A stretch of 64,000 nucleotides of DNA from Thalassospira lucentensis (GCF_011806425.1 NZ_JAATOV010000003.1:1-64000); one strand, 5' to 3'; shown: positions 1 to 10,172, counted from the first letter of the stretch. The notes: generated by a model from the letters alone, not told the origin. Numbers and translations are program-made.

Positions 1-52
1 GCCGATGGTACTTTGTCTTAAGGCACGGGAGAGTAGGTCACTGCCGGGCCTT
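1..52 (+). rRNA. rrf: 5S ribosomal RNA, 3' end (partial)
   Basis: The first ~52 bases match the conserved 3' third of bacterial 5S rRNA: the GCCGATGGTACT block, a GGGAGAGTAGGTC motif and a closing GCCGGGCC strand. The 5' part lies outside the window. A rho-independent terminator follows at once, as expected at the end of an rRNA operon. The exact mature 3' end is uncertain by a few bases. Confidence 0.9.
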
Positions 53-89
53 CTAAACACAGTTATTTATTCCCTATCCAACGATTTTA

Positions 90-121
90 AAAACCCTCAA
101 CCTTAACCGGTTGGGGGTTTT
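90..121 (+). terminator. rRNA operon terminator
   Basis: A 13-bp stem (AAAACCCTCAACC / GGTTGGGGGTTTT, one G-T pair) with a 6-base loop, running into T-rich sequence. It lies about 40 bases after the 5S rRNA and would end the ribosomal RNA transcript. Confidence 0.85.
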
Positions 122-458
122 GTCGTTTCTGGTCCGGTGACATCAAACCAGCGCGTAGCGGCGCATATATTTTCCGGAGCAAAGCCCAGATGGGTGTGGT
201 GAGTTTTAGGTGCCCACTGAAGACGTAAAGCGAATGGGGGTTGTGCCGCTCTGCCATTGCAGCCGATCTTCAAGGCAGGGCGGCAACCAGCCTTGCTTGG
301 GGACGCACTACAAATCTTGGCAGGAAAGTTCATCGGCGTTTGAATTAGGCGTTACGACGCGACACAGGAATTTCCGTCTCGACATAGGCAACAGCATGAG
401 CACTGAACAGAAGACAAGCTTTCGCCGACAATGCTGCTGCCCAACCTCATCTGCATGC
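122..458. other. Intergenic stretch, no gene seen
   Basis: No reading frame here has both a ribosome binding site and recognisable protein character. I see no tRNA and no repeat. It is spacer between the rRNA operon and the convergent chemoreceptor gene. Confidence 0.5.
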
Positions 459-498
459 AAAACGGGCCGCTACCAGTTCATTGGTAGCGGCCCGTTTT
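459..498. terminator. Bidirectional terminator after chemoreceptor gene
   Basis: A perfect 17-bp stem (AAAACGGGCCGCTACCA at 459-475 and its complement at 482-498) with a 6-base loop. A runs on one side and T runs on the other let it work on either strand. It lies 51 bases beyond the stop codon of the minus-strand chemoreceptor. Confidence 0.85.
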
Positions 499-549
499 GG
501 GCTAGCCTCATAATCACAGAGGACTAAGAGATGTGTAAAGGCAGCTAAA

Positions 550-2745
550 TCAAGCAGAGCGGACTTTGGCGATGAAGTCATCAACCTGATTACGCAACAG
601 CACCGATTGCTGACTGAGTTCGCCAGCGGCCCCCAAGACCTGCGAGGCAGACTGGCCCGTCTCGCTGGCAGCGTCTGTCACGCCTTGGATGGCTTTGGAC
701 ACTTCCTGCGTGCCGGCTGCGGCCTGCTGGACGTTCTGTGCGATTTCATTGGTTGCCCCGCCTTGCTGCTCGACAGCGGCTGCGATGCTCGACGTGATCG
801 AGCTGATCTGCTCGATCACTTGCGTCACGTCCTGAATTGCCCCGACGGAATCGCCGACTTGCGATTGCATGGATGTAATCTGGACGTTGATGTCATCTGT
901 CGCCCGTGCCGTCTGGTCAGCCAAGGCTTTGACTTCTTGTGCAACGACGGCAAAACCACGTCCCGCTTCGCCAGCGCGTGCGGCCTCGATGGTCGCATTA
1001 AGCGCGAGAAGGTTGGTTTGTGTGGCAATGTCGTTGATAAGCTGCACAACCTCGCCAATTTTTTGGGCTGCTTCTGACAGCTCACCGATCGACGAATTGG
1101 CCCGATCGGCATCGCCAACCGCATTTTTTGCAATAGCAGTCGATTGAGCGACCTGACGGTTGATCTCGCTGACCGATGTTGCCAACTCTTCTGCCGCGGA
1201 CGCAATCGTTTGCACGTTCGCGGACGCTTCAGAGGATGACGACGCAACCACAGTCGATTGCTGGTCGGTGCTATCTGCTGTTTGGGCCAAGCTCTCGGCC
1301 GATGATTGAAGTTCGGCCGCCGCGGAAGAAACGGTATTTACGATTGCCATAATCGACGACTCAAAATCGTCGGCCATGCTGTTCATCGCATCGTGTTTCT
1401 CTTGTTCGGCCCTCTGCTGGTCTGCTGCGCGGCGTTCGACACTTTCTTTCAGGTCGCTCGACATTTTCCGCAGGGCAATGGCAAGGTCGCCCACTTCATC
1501 GACTTGATCGATTTCAAGGCTTTGGTCCAGATGACCTTCTGCAACACCATCGGCGAATTCAGCACATTTGGAAATGGGCTGCGCGATTTTGCGCGCCGCG
1601 ATCGAGACAAAGAAAATCGCAACGCCGGCGACGGCAAGCCCGACAACGACGAGCAAAATGGTTGTCGTTGTCGCCTGATCATCCATAGAGTCAGAGAGTG
1701 CATTTACCTCTGCCAAAGCAACATCGCGAGGAACCGAAACAATCACGAACCAGGGCGTGCCGGTGCGGCCAATTTCGAAAGAGGCAAAAGCATCGACCGT
1801 CTGCGAAGCAGTGTTGTCCTGAACAAGCGCATCACCCGCGCCAATAGTGGCTGTGGTATCTGCCCAAAGCGGATCGATGTCAGCGAGCTTCTGTCCGATC
1901 GATTCAGGATCGCTGCTATTTGCAACGACGAGACCGGTCTCATTGACGATGACAACCTTGGTGTTGCCGCCAAAGAGCGAAGAGGCAACGTCACCAACAA
2001 GGTCTTGGATGGCCGTGATCTTGAAGTTCGCCCCTGTAATCCCGCGGAATTTACCGTTGATTTTAATCGGTACGGACACCGTCGCAAGGAACACTTTCTT
2101 ACCCTGCTCGACATAGGCTAGCGGACCCATGATGTTTTCAGTCCCGCTCGTCTGGGGGACGATGTACCATTCACCGTTCGTCAATCCTTGGGCGTTGGTC
2201 CCATTGTCGTCATAACCCGTCAGCGGTTCCATGGCGAGATTGCCGTTGCTGCCCCGGCTCCAGTAGGGGAGGAAGCGGCCCGTGGAATCCGAACCCATAG
2301 CTGCGTTGTTGGTAAACTCTGCATCGTTACCGTCCAAGGCATTGGGTTCCCATGCTGAATAGGTGCCGTTTAGAGACGGATTGGTTTCCAGAACATGACG
2401 CAGTACGGCATTAAGTTGATCGCGTCGTAACTCAGCGGGCGTGTTGCCATCTTGCTGGTTGGCCAGAACGGCGAAGGACTGGGACATGGTGCGTGCCGCA
2501 TCGATCGCGACGTTGAGCTCCGCTTTGATCTCGTTCGCCTGCGTCGTGGCGACATTTGTCAAAAGGCGTTCGACGTAATTTATGGAAAGCGCCTTGGTCG
2601 AATCTGTGACGTAGTTTTGAGTGCTACTCGTCGAGTAGACGCTAAAAGCAACCAAAACGACGACTGTCCCAAGAAGAAACAGTCCAGAAATGGTCGCGAT
2701 TTTCATTTGAATTGAACGCATTTGAAGCACAGGCAATGCTCGCAT
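550..2745 (-). CDS. Methyl-accepting chemotaxis protein with periplasmic Cache sensor
   Basis: A 731-residue membrane chemoreceptor. An N-terminal transmembrane helix (about residues 14-38) is followed by a ~300-residue periplasmic region with double-Cache character (for example [20 protein letters not shown], and a [13 protein letters not shown] strand). A second membrane helix (~355-378) leads into a HAMP domain and the long cytoplasmic coiled coil, with the canonical tip [20 protein letters not shown]. It should bind a small ligand in the periplasm and control CheA. The ATG at 2745 is preceded by AGGGGG at good spacing; an internal ATG 9 codons in is possible. It is a single-gene unit with a strong terminator downstream. 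The ligand cannot be read from sequence. Confidence 0.92.
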   Translation of the reverse strand: MRALPVLQMRSIQMKIATISGLFLLGTVVVLVAFSVYSTSSTQNYVTDSTKALSINYVERLLTNVATTQANEIKAELNVAIDAARTMSQSFAVLANQQDGNTPAELRRDQLNAVLRHVLETNPSLNGTYSAWEPNALDGNDAEFTNNAAMGSDSTGRFLPYWSRGSNGNLAMEPLTGYDDNGTNAQGLTNGEWYIVPQTSGTENIMGPLAYVEQGKKVFLATVSVPIKINGKFRGITGANFKITAIQDLVGDVASSLFGGNTKVVIVNETGLVVANSSDPESIGQKLADIDPLWADTTATIGAGDALVQDNTASQTVDAFASFEIGRTGTPWFVIVSVPRDVALAEVNALSDSMDDQATTTTILLVVVGLAVAGVAIFFVSIAARKIAQPISKCAEFADGVAEGHLDQSLEIDQVDEVGDLAIALRKMSSDLKESVERRAADQQRAEQEKHDAMNSMADDFESSIMAIVNTVSSAAAELQSSAESLAQTADSTDQQSTVVASSSSEASANVQTIASAAEELATSVSEINRQVAQSTAIAKNAVGDADRANSSIGELSEAAQKIGEVVQLINDIATQTNLLALNATIEAARAGEAGRGFAVVAQEVKALADQTARATDDINVQITSMQSQVGDSVGAIQDVTQVIEQISSITSSIAAAVEQQGGATNEIAQNVQQAAAGTQEVSKAIQGVTDAASETGQSASQVLGAAGELSQQSVLLRNQVDDFIAKVRSA

Positions 2746-3300
2746 CGGAGCCCCCTACATAGATAGATACCGCAATGACATATACATTAAGCAATGTCGG
2801 ATTATACAAAGGTGTAGGTAATATGGTGTATTAGGATTGTGTTTTCTAGGTGGATTTCTCCGGTAGGTGTAAAGAAGGTGAGTTTTTTTGTCGCTATAGC
2901 TGCGCAACGAAAGAGCCTTGCGCTATTGCGGCCCTCACAGAAGGGTTTCCGACCGGTCCCGTTAATGAGGCCTAGTCATTTAGTTAGCCATCTATACCCT
3001 GATATAGGGTTCCATGAATTGATATGGCCCAATTTTCTGCTGAAATGGTGATTGCGAAACTTGGGCCAGCGAAATGTCACCTATTCTTAAGGGTGCTGGC
3101 CCGCGTTTTTGAGAAGGCTCGTGTAGAGGAGCTCTCTCTTTGGGAATCCATGCGCCAAAGGATAGGTTCTTTTAAGTAAGATTACTCGGTCGATAGGGGG
3201 AAGCATGGCAACACACGAAGCTAGCCAGCGCAGATTGAGAGGCTTGGTTTATGCGGGCCCCATAAGCACCATCGCTATATTTCCTGTTTGGCGAAAAGAC
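2746..3300. other. Long intergenic region with one imperfect hairpin
   Basis: About 550 bases without a convincing gene. The only structure seen is an 8-bp inverted repeat GGGCCAGC (3063-3070) / GCTGGCCC (3095-3102) followed by GCGTTTTT, which could be a weak plus-strand terminator of an unrecognised short transcript. AT-rich sequence just upstream of 2745 presumably holds the chemoreceptor promoter. Confidence 0.3.
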
Positions 3301-3332
3301 AAAACCCCTGACCAATCAAGGCCAGGGGTTTT
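3301..3332. terminator. Bidirectional terminator of the peptide ABC operon
   Basis: Stem AAAACCCCTGaCC / GGcCAGGGGTTTT around a short loop, with one mismatch and T/A tracts on both sides. It lies 26 bases past the last stop codon of the minus-strand ABC transporter operon. Confidence 0.8.
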
Positions 3333-3357
3333 GTTGTTTCGGGTAACGTGTGCTGGC

Positions 3358-4998
3358 TTAGCGTGTTTTAAGCCATGCCTGTCCCGGAAGTGAGCTTAAA
3401 AGGGTTTTGGTATAGGGATGTTGTGGTGTGTTTAGGACATCCGAAGCCAAACCATGCTCAACGATTTCACCTGATTTCATAACCGCGACACGGTCACATA
3501 TCTGGGCAGCAACGCATAGATCATGGGTAATGAACACAATGGCGAGATTGAATTTATCGCGTATATCCAAAAGGAGGTCCAAGACCTGTTTCTGAACGGA
3601 AACATCAAGGGCTGAGACCGCCTCGTCGGCCAGCAGAAAGTCAGGCTCGATCGCGAGGGCACGTGCAATGCCGATCCGCTGACGTTGGCCACCGGAAAAT
3701 TCATGTGGAAAACGATTTGCCGCCTCCTTGCCAAGCCCGACAAGAGATAATAGCCGGTTTGTGCGTTCTGTTGCTTCCGCAGATGAACAGCCGCGTAATT
3801 TGGGGCCTTCGGCAATGATGCGCCCTACTTTGTGACGTGGGTTAAGCGTCGAATATGGATCTTGAAAAATCATCTGGATGCGATGGCGTTGGTTTCGCAG
3901 CCTTAATGGATTCATCGTCAGGAAGTTTTCGCCTTCAAGGATAACTTCGCCGCTATCGGGTTCGATCAAGCGGATGATCAGGCGAGCCAGTGTCGATTTA
4001 CCAGAACCAGATTCCCCAACAATGCCGAGTATTTCGCCAGGTTGGACATTGAGATTAATGTTTTTAACCGCTTCCACTTTGCGTATTGGTTTTCCCAACA
4101 ATCCGCCGGAACTGGTAAATGTTTTATAGAGTGCTTGAATAGCAAGGCCTTCATTCTTTGCTTTGATCGACGGCCGCGTATGGGGTGTTAGGCCCGGAAC
4201 AGCGGCAATCAATGCACGTGTGTAATTGTGTTTGGGGGAGTCTAAAACGTCGCGTGCAGTTCCGGTTTCGACCACCAAGCCTTTTTCCATGACAACGACA
4301 TGATCGGCGATTTCTGCAACAACACCGAAATCATGGGTAATAAACATTACTGCGGTACCATGGTCTTTGCGCAGTATATTGATCAGGTTCAAGATTTGCG
4401 CCTGCGTGGTGACGTCCAGAGCCGTGGTTGGTTCATCGGCAATCAGCAATCCTGGTGACAGAATAAGTGCCATTGCGATCATGGCGCGCTGGCGCTGGCC
4501 ACCGGACAGTTGATGCGGATAAGCATCATATACTTCAGATGGGTTGGGCATCTGAACTTCATCAAGGGCGGCAATAACCTTTTCGCGACGTTCACTTGCT
4601 GTCATATCGCGATGGGTTTCAAGAACTTCGTCAATTTGACGCCCGACCGTCAGCAAAGGATTAAGGGCGGTCATCGGTTCTTGAAAGATCATACCAATGC
4701 GGTCTCCGCGCAGTTCGCGCATTTCGGCAGAGGTGCAGGATAATAAGTTTATGCCATCAAGTTCAATTTTCCCCGATGTCACCTGAACATGTGGCGCTGG
4801 CAAAAGGCCAAGGACGGCACGTGTCAGCATTGATTTTCCGGAACCAGATTCCCCGACAACGCATAAAATGTCACCGGGCATGATCTGCATGTCGATGTTC
4901 TGGCCAGCAAAGGGGCGATCAGCCCCACGGGGAAGCGAAATCGAAAGGTCTTTGATCTGCAAAACGGGCTGTGTGCTGTGTGCTGTTGGTGTGCTCAT
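3358..4998 (-). CDS. Fused oligopeptide ABC transporter ATP-binding protein (DppD-DppF type)
   Basis: 546 residues with two complete ABC domains in one chain. Walker A motifs GESGSGKS occur in each half; signatures are LSGGQRQR and FSGGQRQR; Walker B motifs are LLIADEPTTALD and FLLADEAVSALD. Peptide/nickel-type (PepT) importers usually have two separate ATPases, and the fused form is a known variant. It powers import by the two permeases encoded just upstream, with which it overlaps by 4 bases (ATGA). It is the last gene of a five-gene minus-strand operon that includes the binding protein and an amidase. The substrate is not certain: short peptides or an amide-containing compound. Confidence 0.93.
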   Translation of the reverse strand: MSTPTAHSTQPVLQIKDLSISLPRGADRPFAGQNIDMQIMPGDILCVVGESGSGKSMLTRAVLGLLPAPHVQVTSGKIELDGINLLSCTSAEMRELRGDRIGMIFQEPMTALNPLLTVGRQIDEVLETHRDMTASERREKVIAALDEVQMPNPSEVYDAYPHQLSGGQRQRAMIAMALILSPGLLIADEPTTALDVTTQAQILNLINILRKDHGTAVMFITHDFGVVAEIADHVVVMEKGLVVETGTARDVLDSPKHNYTRALIAAVPGLTPHTRPSIKAKNEGLAIQALYKTFTSSGGLLGKPIRKVEAVKNINLNVQPGEILGIVGESGSGKSTLARLIIRLIEPDSGEVILEGENFLTMNPLRLRNQRHRIQMIFQDPYSTLNPRHKVGRIIAEGPKLRGCSSAEATERTNRLLSLVGLGKEAANRFPHEFSGGQRQRIGIARALAIEPDFLLADEAVSALDVSVQKQVLDLLLDIRDKFNLAIVFITHDLCVAAQICDRVAVMKSGEIVEHGLASDVLNTPQHPYTKTLLSSLPGQAWLKTR

Positions 4999-5828
4999 TG
5001 ATCTTTCTCCCGCAGACGAGGGTTGAGCACATCATTAAGGCCTTCGCCGACGAGATTGATGGCCATAACGGTAAGGAGGATAGCAATCCCCGGAAAGGTG
5101 CAGACCCACCAGGCAGTTCGAAGGATTGATCGTCCGGCACCAATCAAAAAGCCCCAGCTCATGATATTTGGATCGCCAAGCCCCAGAAAGGATAGGCCGG
5201 ATTCAAGCAAAATGGCCGTGGCAATCATCAAAGATGCCGAAACGATGATCGGTGACAGCGCATTTGGCAGTATTTGCTGAAAAATGATTTTCCAGCTTGG
5301 CATGCCCATCGTAATCGACGCCTGAACAAATTCGCGTTTGCGCAAGGAAAGAAATTCAGCACGGACAAGTCTGGCCACGGTGGGCCAAGACACCACAGCG
5401 ATGGCGATAACCACAGATTTCAGTGATGGCGACAGAATGGCAACCAACAGAACCGCAAAGATAAAGGACGGGATAGTTTGGAACAGTTCTGTTAGGCGCA
5501 TCAAAAGGTTATCAACCTTTCCTCCGTGAAATCCGGCAAGACCACCGATCACCGTGCCCAGTAAAACGGCAACGGATGTCGCAACCAAACCGATCAGCAA
5601 GGAGGTTCTAGCCCCATGCGCAATGCCCGAAGCAACACTGCGGCCAAGGCTGTCGGTCCCTAAAAGAAATTCGGAGGAGGGGGGCGACATTGGTGCGCCC
5701 AGCAGCTTGAACGGGTCAGAAGGAAACAGAAGGTTTGCCGAAGCCGCAAGAAGAACGAGTGCAAACAGGACAACCAAACCGAACACGGCTGATTTGTTCC
5801 TGGAATATTGTTGCCAGAAATTTTTCAT
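4995..5828 (-). CDS. Oligopeptide-type ABC transporter permease, DppC family
   Basis: 277 residues, an integral membrane protein. It has an N-terminal cytoplasmic stretch and first helix (VFGLVVLFALVLLAASANLLF), the family marker LLGTDSLGRSVASGIAHGARTSL, then the permease domain with the EAA-like loop (EFVQASITMGMPSWKIIFQQILPNAL, in part). It pairs with the DppB-type permease encoded upstream. It overlaps both neighbours by 4 bases, a sign of translational coupling. Confidence 0.92.
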   Translation of the reverse strand: MKNFWQQYSRNKSAVFGLVVLFALVLLAASANLLFPSDPFKLLGAPMSPPSSEFLLGTDSLGRSVASGIAHGARTSLLIGLVATSVAVLLGTVIGGLAGFHGGKVDNLLMRLTELFQTIPSFIFAVLLVAILSPSLKSVVIAIAVVSWPTVARLVRAEFLSLRKREFVQASITMGMPSWKIIFQQILPNALSPIIVSASLMIATAILLESGLSFLGLGDPNIMSWGFLIGAGRSILRTAWWVCTFPGIAILLTVMAINLVGEGLNDVLNPRLREKDQ

Positions 5829-6799
5829 TGCAGATCAATCCTCGGATCGAGAAACGTATAAAGCAGATCAACGCAAAGATTCATGATCACGACAAGGCAG
5901 GCGCAGGTGAAGAAAATCCCCAATAGAAGATTAAGGTCGCGCGAAAACAGGGCGTCATAAGCCAGCATGCCAAGGCCGGGCCAGCCAAAAACAGATTCAA
6001 CAAGAACCGACCCGCCAAGCATGCTGCCGGTCTGCACACCCGCCAGCGTGATCACAGGCAGCAGCGCATTGCGCAAAATATGGCGATAGGTCACAACCCG
6101 TTCCGGAAGGCCTTTGGCCTGTGCCGTCATGACATAATCCATTCCGCGTTGTTCCAGCATGGACGCGCGCATCAAGCGCGTGTAGGCCGCCAAATAAAAC
6201 AGCGATAGAGTGGTCACAGGCAGGATCATGTGCCATGCGATATCGACAACCCGGTCCCAGCCTTCATAAAAGGCCCCAATGGTTTCCATGCCGCTTGTGG
6301 GGAGCCAATGTAGATGGATCGAGAAAACCACGATAAACATCAGCGCGACCCAGAAAAGCGGGGTTGCGTATGACACCAGCGCAAAGATGGAAATCAGATT
6401 GTCGCGCCACGTATTTAACCCGACAGCGGCCAAAAGCCCCAAGAAACACCCAAATGTCGCAGACAGAACCAGTGTCGAGACCATCAGCAAAAGCGTCGGG
6501 CCCAAGCGCGTCATGATCAGGTCAAGAACTGGGGCGTCTTGTCGAAAAGAATAGCCCAGATCAAGCTGCGCCATATTGACCATGTAGTGGCCAAGTTGCA
6601 CGTACCACGGTTGATCAAGTCCAAAGCTTTCGCGCAGTTGGGCAATATATTCGGGGGTGGCGGAACCTGCTTCGCCGGCGATGACATCAACGGCGTCACC
6701 ATCGGCAAGTTGCAGCAACATAAAGTTAAGGACGACGATCGCGATCAATACGGGGATCGCTTGCAACAGCCGCCGCAAAAGATAATTTAATCGGTTCAT
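5825..6799 (-). CDS. Oligopeptide-type ABC transporter permease, DppB family
   Basis: 324 residues from the ATG at 6799. I prefer this start to an in-frame upstream one because AGGA precedes it at proper spacing and it gives the normal DppB N-terminus (MNRLNYLLRRLLQAIPVLIAI). The first helix, a ~90-residue periplasmic region, and the C-terminal permease domain with EAA loop (AKGLPERVVTYRHILRNALLPV) are all present. With the DppC-type partner it forms the membrane channel. It is second to the binding-protein gene in the operon, after an intergenic hairpin. Confidence 0.92.
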   Translation of the reverse strand: MNRLNYLLRRLLQAIPVLIAIVVLNFMLLQLADGDAVDVIAGEAGSATPEYIAQLRESFGLDQPWYVQLGHYMVNMAQLDLGYSFRQDAPVLDLIMTRLGPTLLLMVSTLVLSATFGCFLGLLAAVGLNTWRDNLISIFALVSYATPLFWVALMFIVVFSIHLHWLPTSGMETIGAFYEGWDRVVDIAWHMILPVTTLSLFYLAAYTRLMRASMLEQRGMDYVMTAQAKGLPERVVTYRHILRNALLPVITLAGVQTGSMLGGSVLVESVFGWPGLGMLAYDALFSRDLNLLLGIFFTCACLVVIMNLCVDLLYTFLDPRIDLQ

Positions 6800-6824
6800 G
6801 GTGTTCCTGATCCTGAACGAAGAT

Positions 6825-6848
6825 GGAGGCCCCCGATAAGGGGCCTCC
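6825..6848 (-). terminator. Intercistronic hairpin after binding-protein gene
   Basis: A 9-bp GC-rich stem (GGAGGCCCC / GGGGCCTCC, loop 6) between the binding-protein gene and the first permease gene. Such hairpins commonly protect or attenuate transcripts so that the binding protein is made in excess. There is no strong T run on the minus strand, so partial attenuation or mRNA stabilisation is more likely than full termination. Confidence 0.55.
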
Positions 6849-6857
6849 TGGTGTTTT

Positions 6858-8462
6858 TCACTGCTCAATCCAGGCTTGGTCAAAACTGCTATATGCGCCA
6901 AGCGGGCTCACAATGGTGTTTTTGACTTTATCCAGATAGACGGTGGTAAACTGCATTTCCACCAAAGGGATAACAGGAAGGTCTTCGGCCAGAATCTGCT
7001 GAATCTTGGTGTAGATTTCCGAGCGTTTCTTTGGGTCAATTTCCTCGGCCCCCAGATGCGCCAGATCGTCAACCTCCGGGTTGGAGTAACGGCTTGAATT
7101 CACAAAAACCGTGCCCTGTTTAATTTGATCGGTCAGATATTGACGATGCATGCCAAGTACCGGATCGGCCAATTGGTAGAAGAAGTTCGAATTCATTTGG
7201 AAATCATAGTCAGTGAAAACACGCTTAAGCCATGTCGGTACATCTTCGTAACGCAGGGTGACGCTGATGCCGATATCGCCCAATGCCTGTTTGATGTATT
7301 CACCGAGACGTTGCCAATCTTCGCCATAGGCAATGATGTCGTGTACGATTTCGAACCGAACACCATTTTCCCCGCGTGGGAAACCGGCTTCGTCCAAAAG
7401 GGCATTGGCTTTTTCAATACGATCCGCGACGGCATAGTCGTGGACGTCATCAGAATAAAGTCCAACAGAGGCAAAGTTGGAGCTAATCGACCCGGTGGCA
7501 GGCTTGCCATAACCGTAAAAGATATTGTCGATGATGAATTGGCGATCAATTGCGTAAGAGATCGCCTGACGGACTTTTACATTATCAATCGGTAGGCTTT
7601 TGGTGTTCATCTCCAAAAGCATCATCGGATTGATCATGCTATAGCCTTCGGTCGTAACGGTTATGCCGTCAATTGAATCAAGTCGTTTGGCATCGACATT
7701 TGGTACTGCATTAAATGCGGCGTACTGAACTTCCTGATTTTCCAGTGCTGCAGCACGTGTTGCGGCATCTGGGATAAACCGCGCGACGACGCGGTCCAGA
7801 TAAGGAAGTCCTTCTTTCCAGTAATTCTCATTTTTGTCCAAGCGAACATACTGGCCTTTTTTCCATTCAACGAACTTGAACGGACCTGTTCCAATCGGGG
7901 CATTTGCCGTTGGGTTCTGACGTGGGTCTGTTCCCTCAAACAGTTCTTTAGAAACAATCGGTGATTCATATCCGCTTAGCGCGCGGATCATGTACGGGGC
8001 TGGATTGGCCAATTTGAACACAGCCGTGTAGGGATCAGGCGTTTCAACCGCCGTCAGTTCCTTAAAGCTGCTTGAAGCGCGCGGATGAACTTTTTTCAAG
8101 ACATCCATAAAGGTGTATTGGACATCTGCGCTGGTAAAATCGGAACCATCATGGAATTTTACGTCTTTTCGCAAATGAAATGTGATGGTCTTGCCATCGC
8201 TGCTTTCATCCCATGATTCCGCAAGGCTGGGGATCGGTTTCAGGTCGAAATCGTATTCAAGAAGGCCGTCATAAACTTTGGTTGTGACCTGGCCAATCGG
8301 ACCGGATGTTGAAAGATATGAGGCAAGGGTTGGTGGTTCGGGCTGAACAACCATGATCAGCGTACCACCGGCTTCTGGTGTTTGTGCCGCGGCTGCACCA
8401 GCCCACCCAAAGAGACCGAACGCGAAAACAGTAGCCAGTTTTAGACATTTACGTCTTATCAT
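6858..8462 (-). CDS. Periplasmic oligopeptide-type binding protein (SBP family 5)
   Basis: 534 residues. It starts with a signal peptide (MIRRKCLKLATVFAFGLFGWAGAAAAQ, cleavage expected after AAAA) and shows the family 5 pattern: AESWDESSDGKTITFHLRKDVKFHDG and YTFMDVLKK, then APIGTGPFKFVEWKKGQ and VRQAISYAIDRQ. It captures substrate in the periplasm and delivers it to the permeases downstream. It is the second gene of the operon, 87 bases after the amidase. The family covers peptides, nickel, opines and other ligands, so specificity is open. Confidence 0.93.
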   Translation of the reverse strand: MIRRKCLKLATVFAFGLFGWAGAAAAQTPEAGGTLIMVVQPEPPTLASYLSTSGPIGQVTTKVYDGLLEYDFDLKPIPSLAESWDESSDGKTITFHLRKDVKFHDGSDFTSADVQYTFMDVLKKVHPRASSSFKELTAVETPDPYTAVFKLANPAPYMIRALSGYESPIVSKELFEGTDPRQNPTANAPIGTGPFKFVEWKKGQYVRLDKNENYWKEGLPYLDRVVARFIPDAATRAAALENQEVQYAAFNAVPNVDAKRLDSIDGITVTTEGYSMINPMMLLEMNTKSLPIDNVKVRQAISYAIDRQFIIDNIFYGYGKPATGSISSNFASVGLYSDDVHDYAVADRIEKANALLDEAGFPRGENGVRFEIVHDIIAYGEDWQRLGEYIKQALGDIGISVTLRYEDVPTWLKRVFTDYDFQMNSNFFYQLADPVLGMHRQYLTDQIKQGTVFVNSSRYSNPEVDDLAHLGAEEIDPKKRSEIYTKIQQILAEDLPVIPLVEMQFTTVYLDKVKNTIVSPLGAYSSFDQAWIEQ

Positions 8463-8549
8463 TGTGAAGCTCCTTTATTCCCTGATTGGTAGTCTGTTTA
8501 TTGTTCTGGTGCGTTTCCCCGCAGTTTCTTTATGGCGCGTTAAAATGGT

Positions 8550-9932
8550 TTAGGCATATGCCTGTTCAAACGCATATGCCGCTTGCAAAACCTCAAGATC
8601 GGCGTATCTGGGGCCGACAATTTGCAGCCCGATTGGCAGCCCTTGATCCGTAAACCCACAGGGGACCGAACAGGCGGGCTGTTGCGTCAGATTGAACGGA
8701 TAGCTAAATCCGGCCCAATCAGTCCAACGCGTGTTGTTTGATTCTGCCGGAAATTCCAGTCCCGCATCAAAGGCCGGAATGGGGGTGGTTGGCGTAAGCA
8801 GATAATCGTAAGTTTCGTGAAATTCGATCATCTTTGCGCCAAGCTCAGCCCTGATCTGACCTGCTTGGATATATTGATGCAGACTGATGTCCTGGCCTTG
8901 TGTTGCAATCTCAATAAGCCCGGGATCGAGTTGTGCTTTTTGGCTACCATCCAGGTGCCGAATCCGATACCCCGCGCCGGCAAACCAGTGATCATGAAAG
9001 ATTGATTGGCATGGATTGATAGGCGCCGTGACTTCGATAACCTCTGCCCCCAATGTTTCGAAAACCTTGATTGCACTGAGGAAGGCATCGGCGATCTGTG
9101 GGGCAACATCGATATGACCAAGGTCGAGGCTATAGCCGAATTTTTTGCCCTTTAGGCTCGTTTCCAAGTGATCTTCGTATCGGATGCTATCGGGCTTTAA
9201 AGCATACCAGTCCCGGCTGTCGGACTGGCTGATAACACTAAGCATTGCAGCAGTATCATAAACAGTGCGGGCCATCGGTCCCACATGGGCAACGGTGCCA
9301 AATGCACTGATGGGGTAGGCCGGAACACGTCCAAAACTTGGTTTGTGCCCAACAATGCCGCAGAAACTTGCGGGTATTCGGATCGATCCCCCGCCATCTG
9401 TACCGACATGAAGAACGCCAAGGTCGGCGGCTGCTGCTGCGGCCGCGCCACCACTGCTGCCGCCTGGTGTTTTGCTGATGTCCCATGGATTACGGGTGAT
9501 GCCAAATCTTTTGGAATCTGTGACCGCCTTCCACCCCAGTTCCGGTGTCGTCGTCAGTCCAACGATCACGGCGCCAGCTTGTTTAAGCCGGGCAACAACA
9601 GGTGAATCCTCATTGGACGGGGTGTTCTGACCTAAAACTGCGCTGCCAAATGTGGTCGGCCAGTCTTTTGACAGGACCAGATCCTTTACCGTGCAGGGAA
9701 CGCCATCAATTGGCGAAAGAGGCTCCCCATTTTTCCAGCGTGTTTCTGAAGCACGGGCTGCCGATGCCGCATCTTCCATACATAAAAGAGAAAAAGCATT
9801 GAGTTCTGGATTGCGCTGTTCGATGCGATCAAAGACCGCTGCACATGTTTCGACGGGGGATGCTGCGCCGCCGCGAAATTGGTGTGTTAATTGCCGCAAG
9901 TCTTTGGTTTGCAACAAACTTTCTTTTTGCAT
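8550..9932 (-). CDS. Amidase, amidase-signature family
   Basis: 460 residues from the ATG at 9932; the longer frame begins with TTG and lacks support. It carries the glycine/serine-rich amidase signature (PGGSSGGAAAAAAADLGVLHVGTDGGGSIRIPAS) and the catalytic Lys in VPCTVKDLV, giving the Ser-cisSer-Lys triad. It hydrolyses a carbon-nitrogen amide bond in the cytoplasm. As first gene of the ABC operon it probably processes the imported compound. No signal peptide is seen. The family cannot be assigned to a single substrate from sequence alone; GatA is unlikely because gatB/gatC are absent. Confidence 0.88.
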   Translation of the reverse strand: MQKESLLQTKDLRQLTHQFRGGAASPVETCAAVFDRIEQRNPELNAFSLLCMEDAASAARASETRWKNGEPLSPIDGVPCTVKDLVLSKDWPTTFGSAVLGQNTPSNEDSPVVARLKQAGAVIVGLTTTPELGWKAVTDSKRFGITRNPWDISKTPGGSSGGAAAAAAADLGVLHVGTDGGGSIRIPASFCGIVGHKPSFGRVPAYPISAFGTVAHVGPMARTVYDTAAMLSVISQSDSRDWYALKPDSIRYEDHLETSLKGKKFGYSLDLGHIDVAPQIADAFLSAIKVFETLGAEVIEVTAPINPCQSIFHDHWFAGAGYRIRHLDGSQKAQLDPGLIEIATQGQDISLHQYIQAGQIRAELGAKMIEFHETYDYLLTPTTPIPAFDAGLEFPAESNNTRWTDWAGFSYPFNLTQQPACSVPCGFTDQGLPIGLQIVGPRYADLEVLQAAYAFEQAYA

Positions 9933-10021
9933 AGGTCGTCGTCTCCATAGAGGAACAACCAATGCTTGCAAAAAAAGTTTGCTCTGAATAATTCATTAAT
10001 AGATTGTATATCATCGGAAAA

Positions 10022-10035
10022 ACCAATGAATTGGT
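10022..10035. promoter_or_regulatory. Candidate LysR operator in divergent promoter region
   Basis: A perfect palindrome ACCAATGAATTGGT lies in the 240-base gap between the amidase operon and the divergent lysR gene. The half-site ACCAATG also occurs at 9958-9964. LysR regulators normally bind dyad sites in such shared promoter regions, so this is the best operator candidate. Inference only. Confidence 0.4.
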
Positions 10036-10172
10036 GTTTGTCCGTTGTATGCCGCAACTTGAGCACTGCGATTAAATTGTTTGTAAAGCAACAGGTCGCA
10101 GGAATGGGCGTCATCCAATGACGGCAGAGTTCGATAAAGGGAGGAAATAAAACATAACATCAGGGAAAACCG

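Noticed and set aside
210-527. Plus-strand 105-codon frame after the rRNA operon
   Set aside because: It crosses the bidirectional terminator at 459-498 and lacks a ribosome site.
2839-3051. Plus-strand 70-codon frame upstream of a hairpin
   Set aside because: No ribosome site and random-looking composition.
3205-3393. Plus-strand 62-codon frame with a good AGGGGGAAGC ribosome site
   Set aside because: It runs through a strong terminator and into the antisense of the ABC ATPase gene; the protein has no recognisable features.
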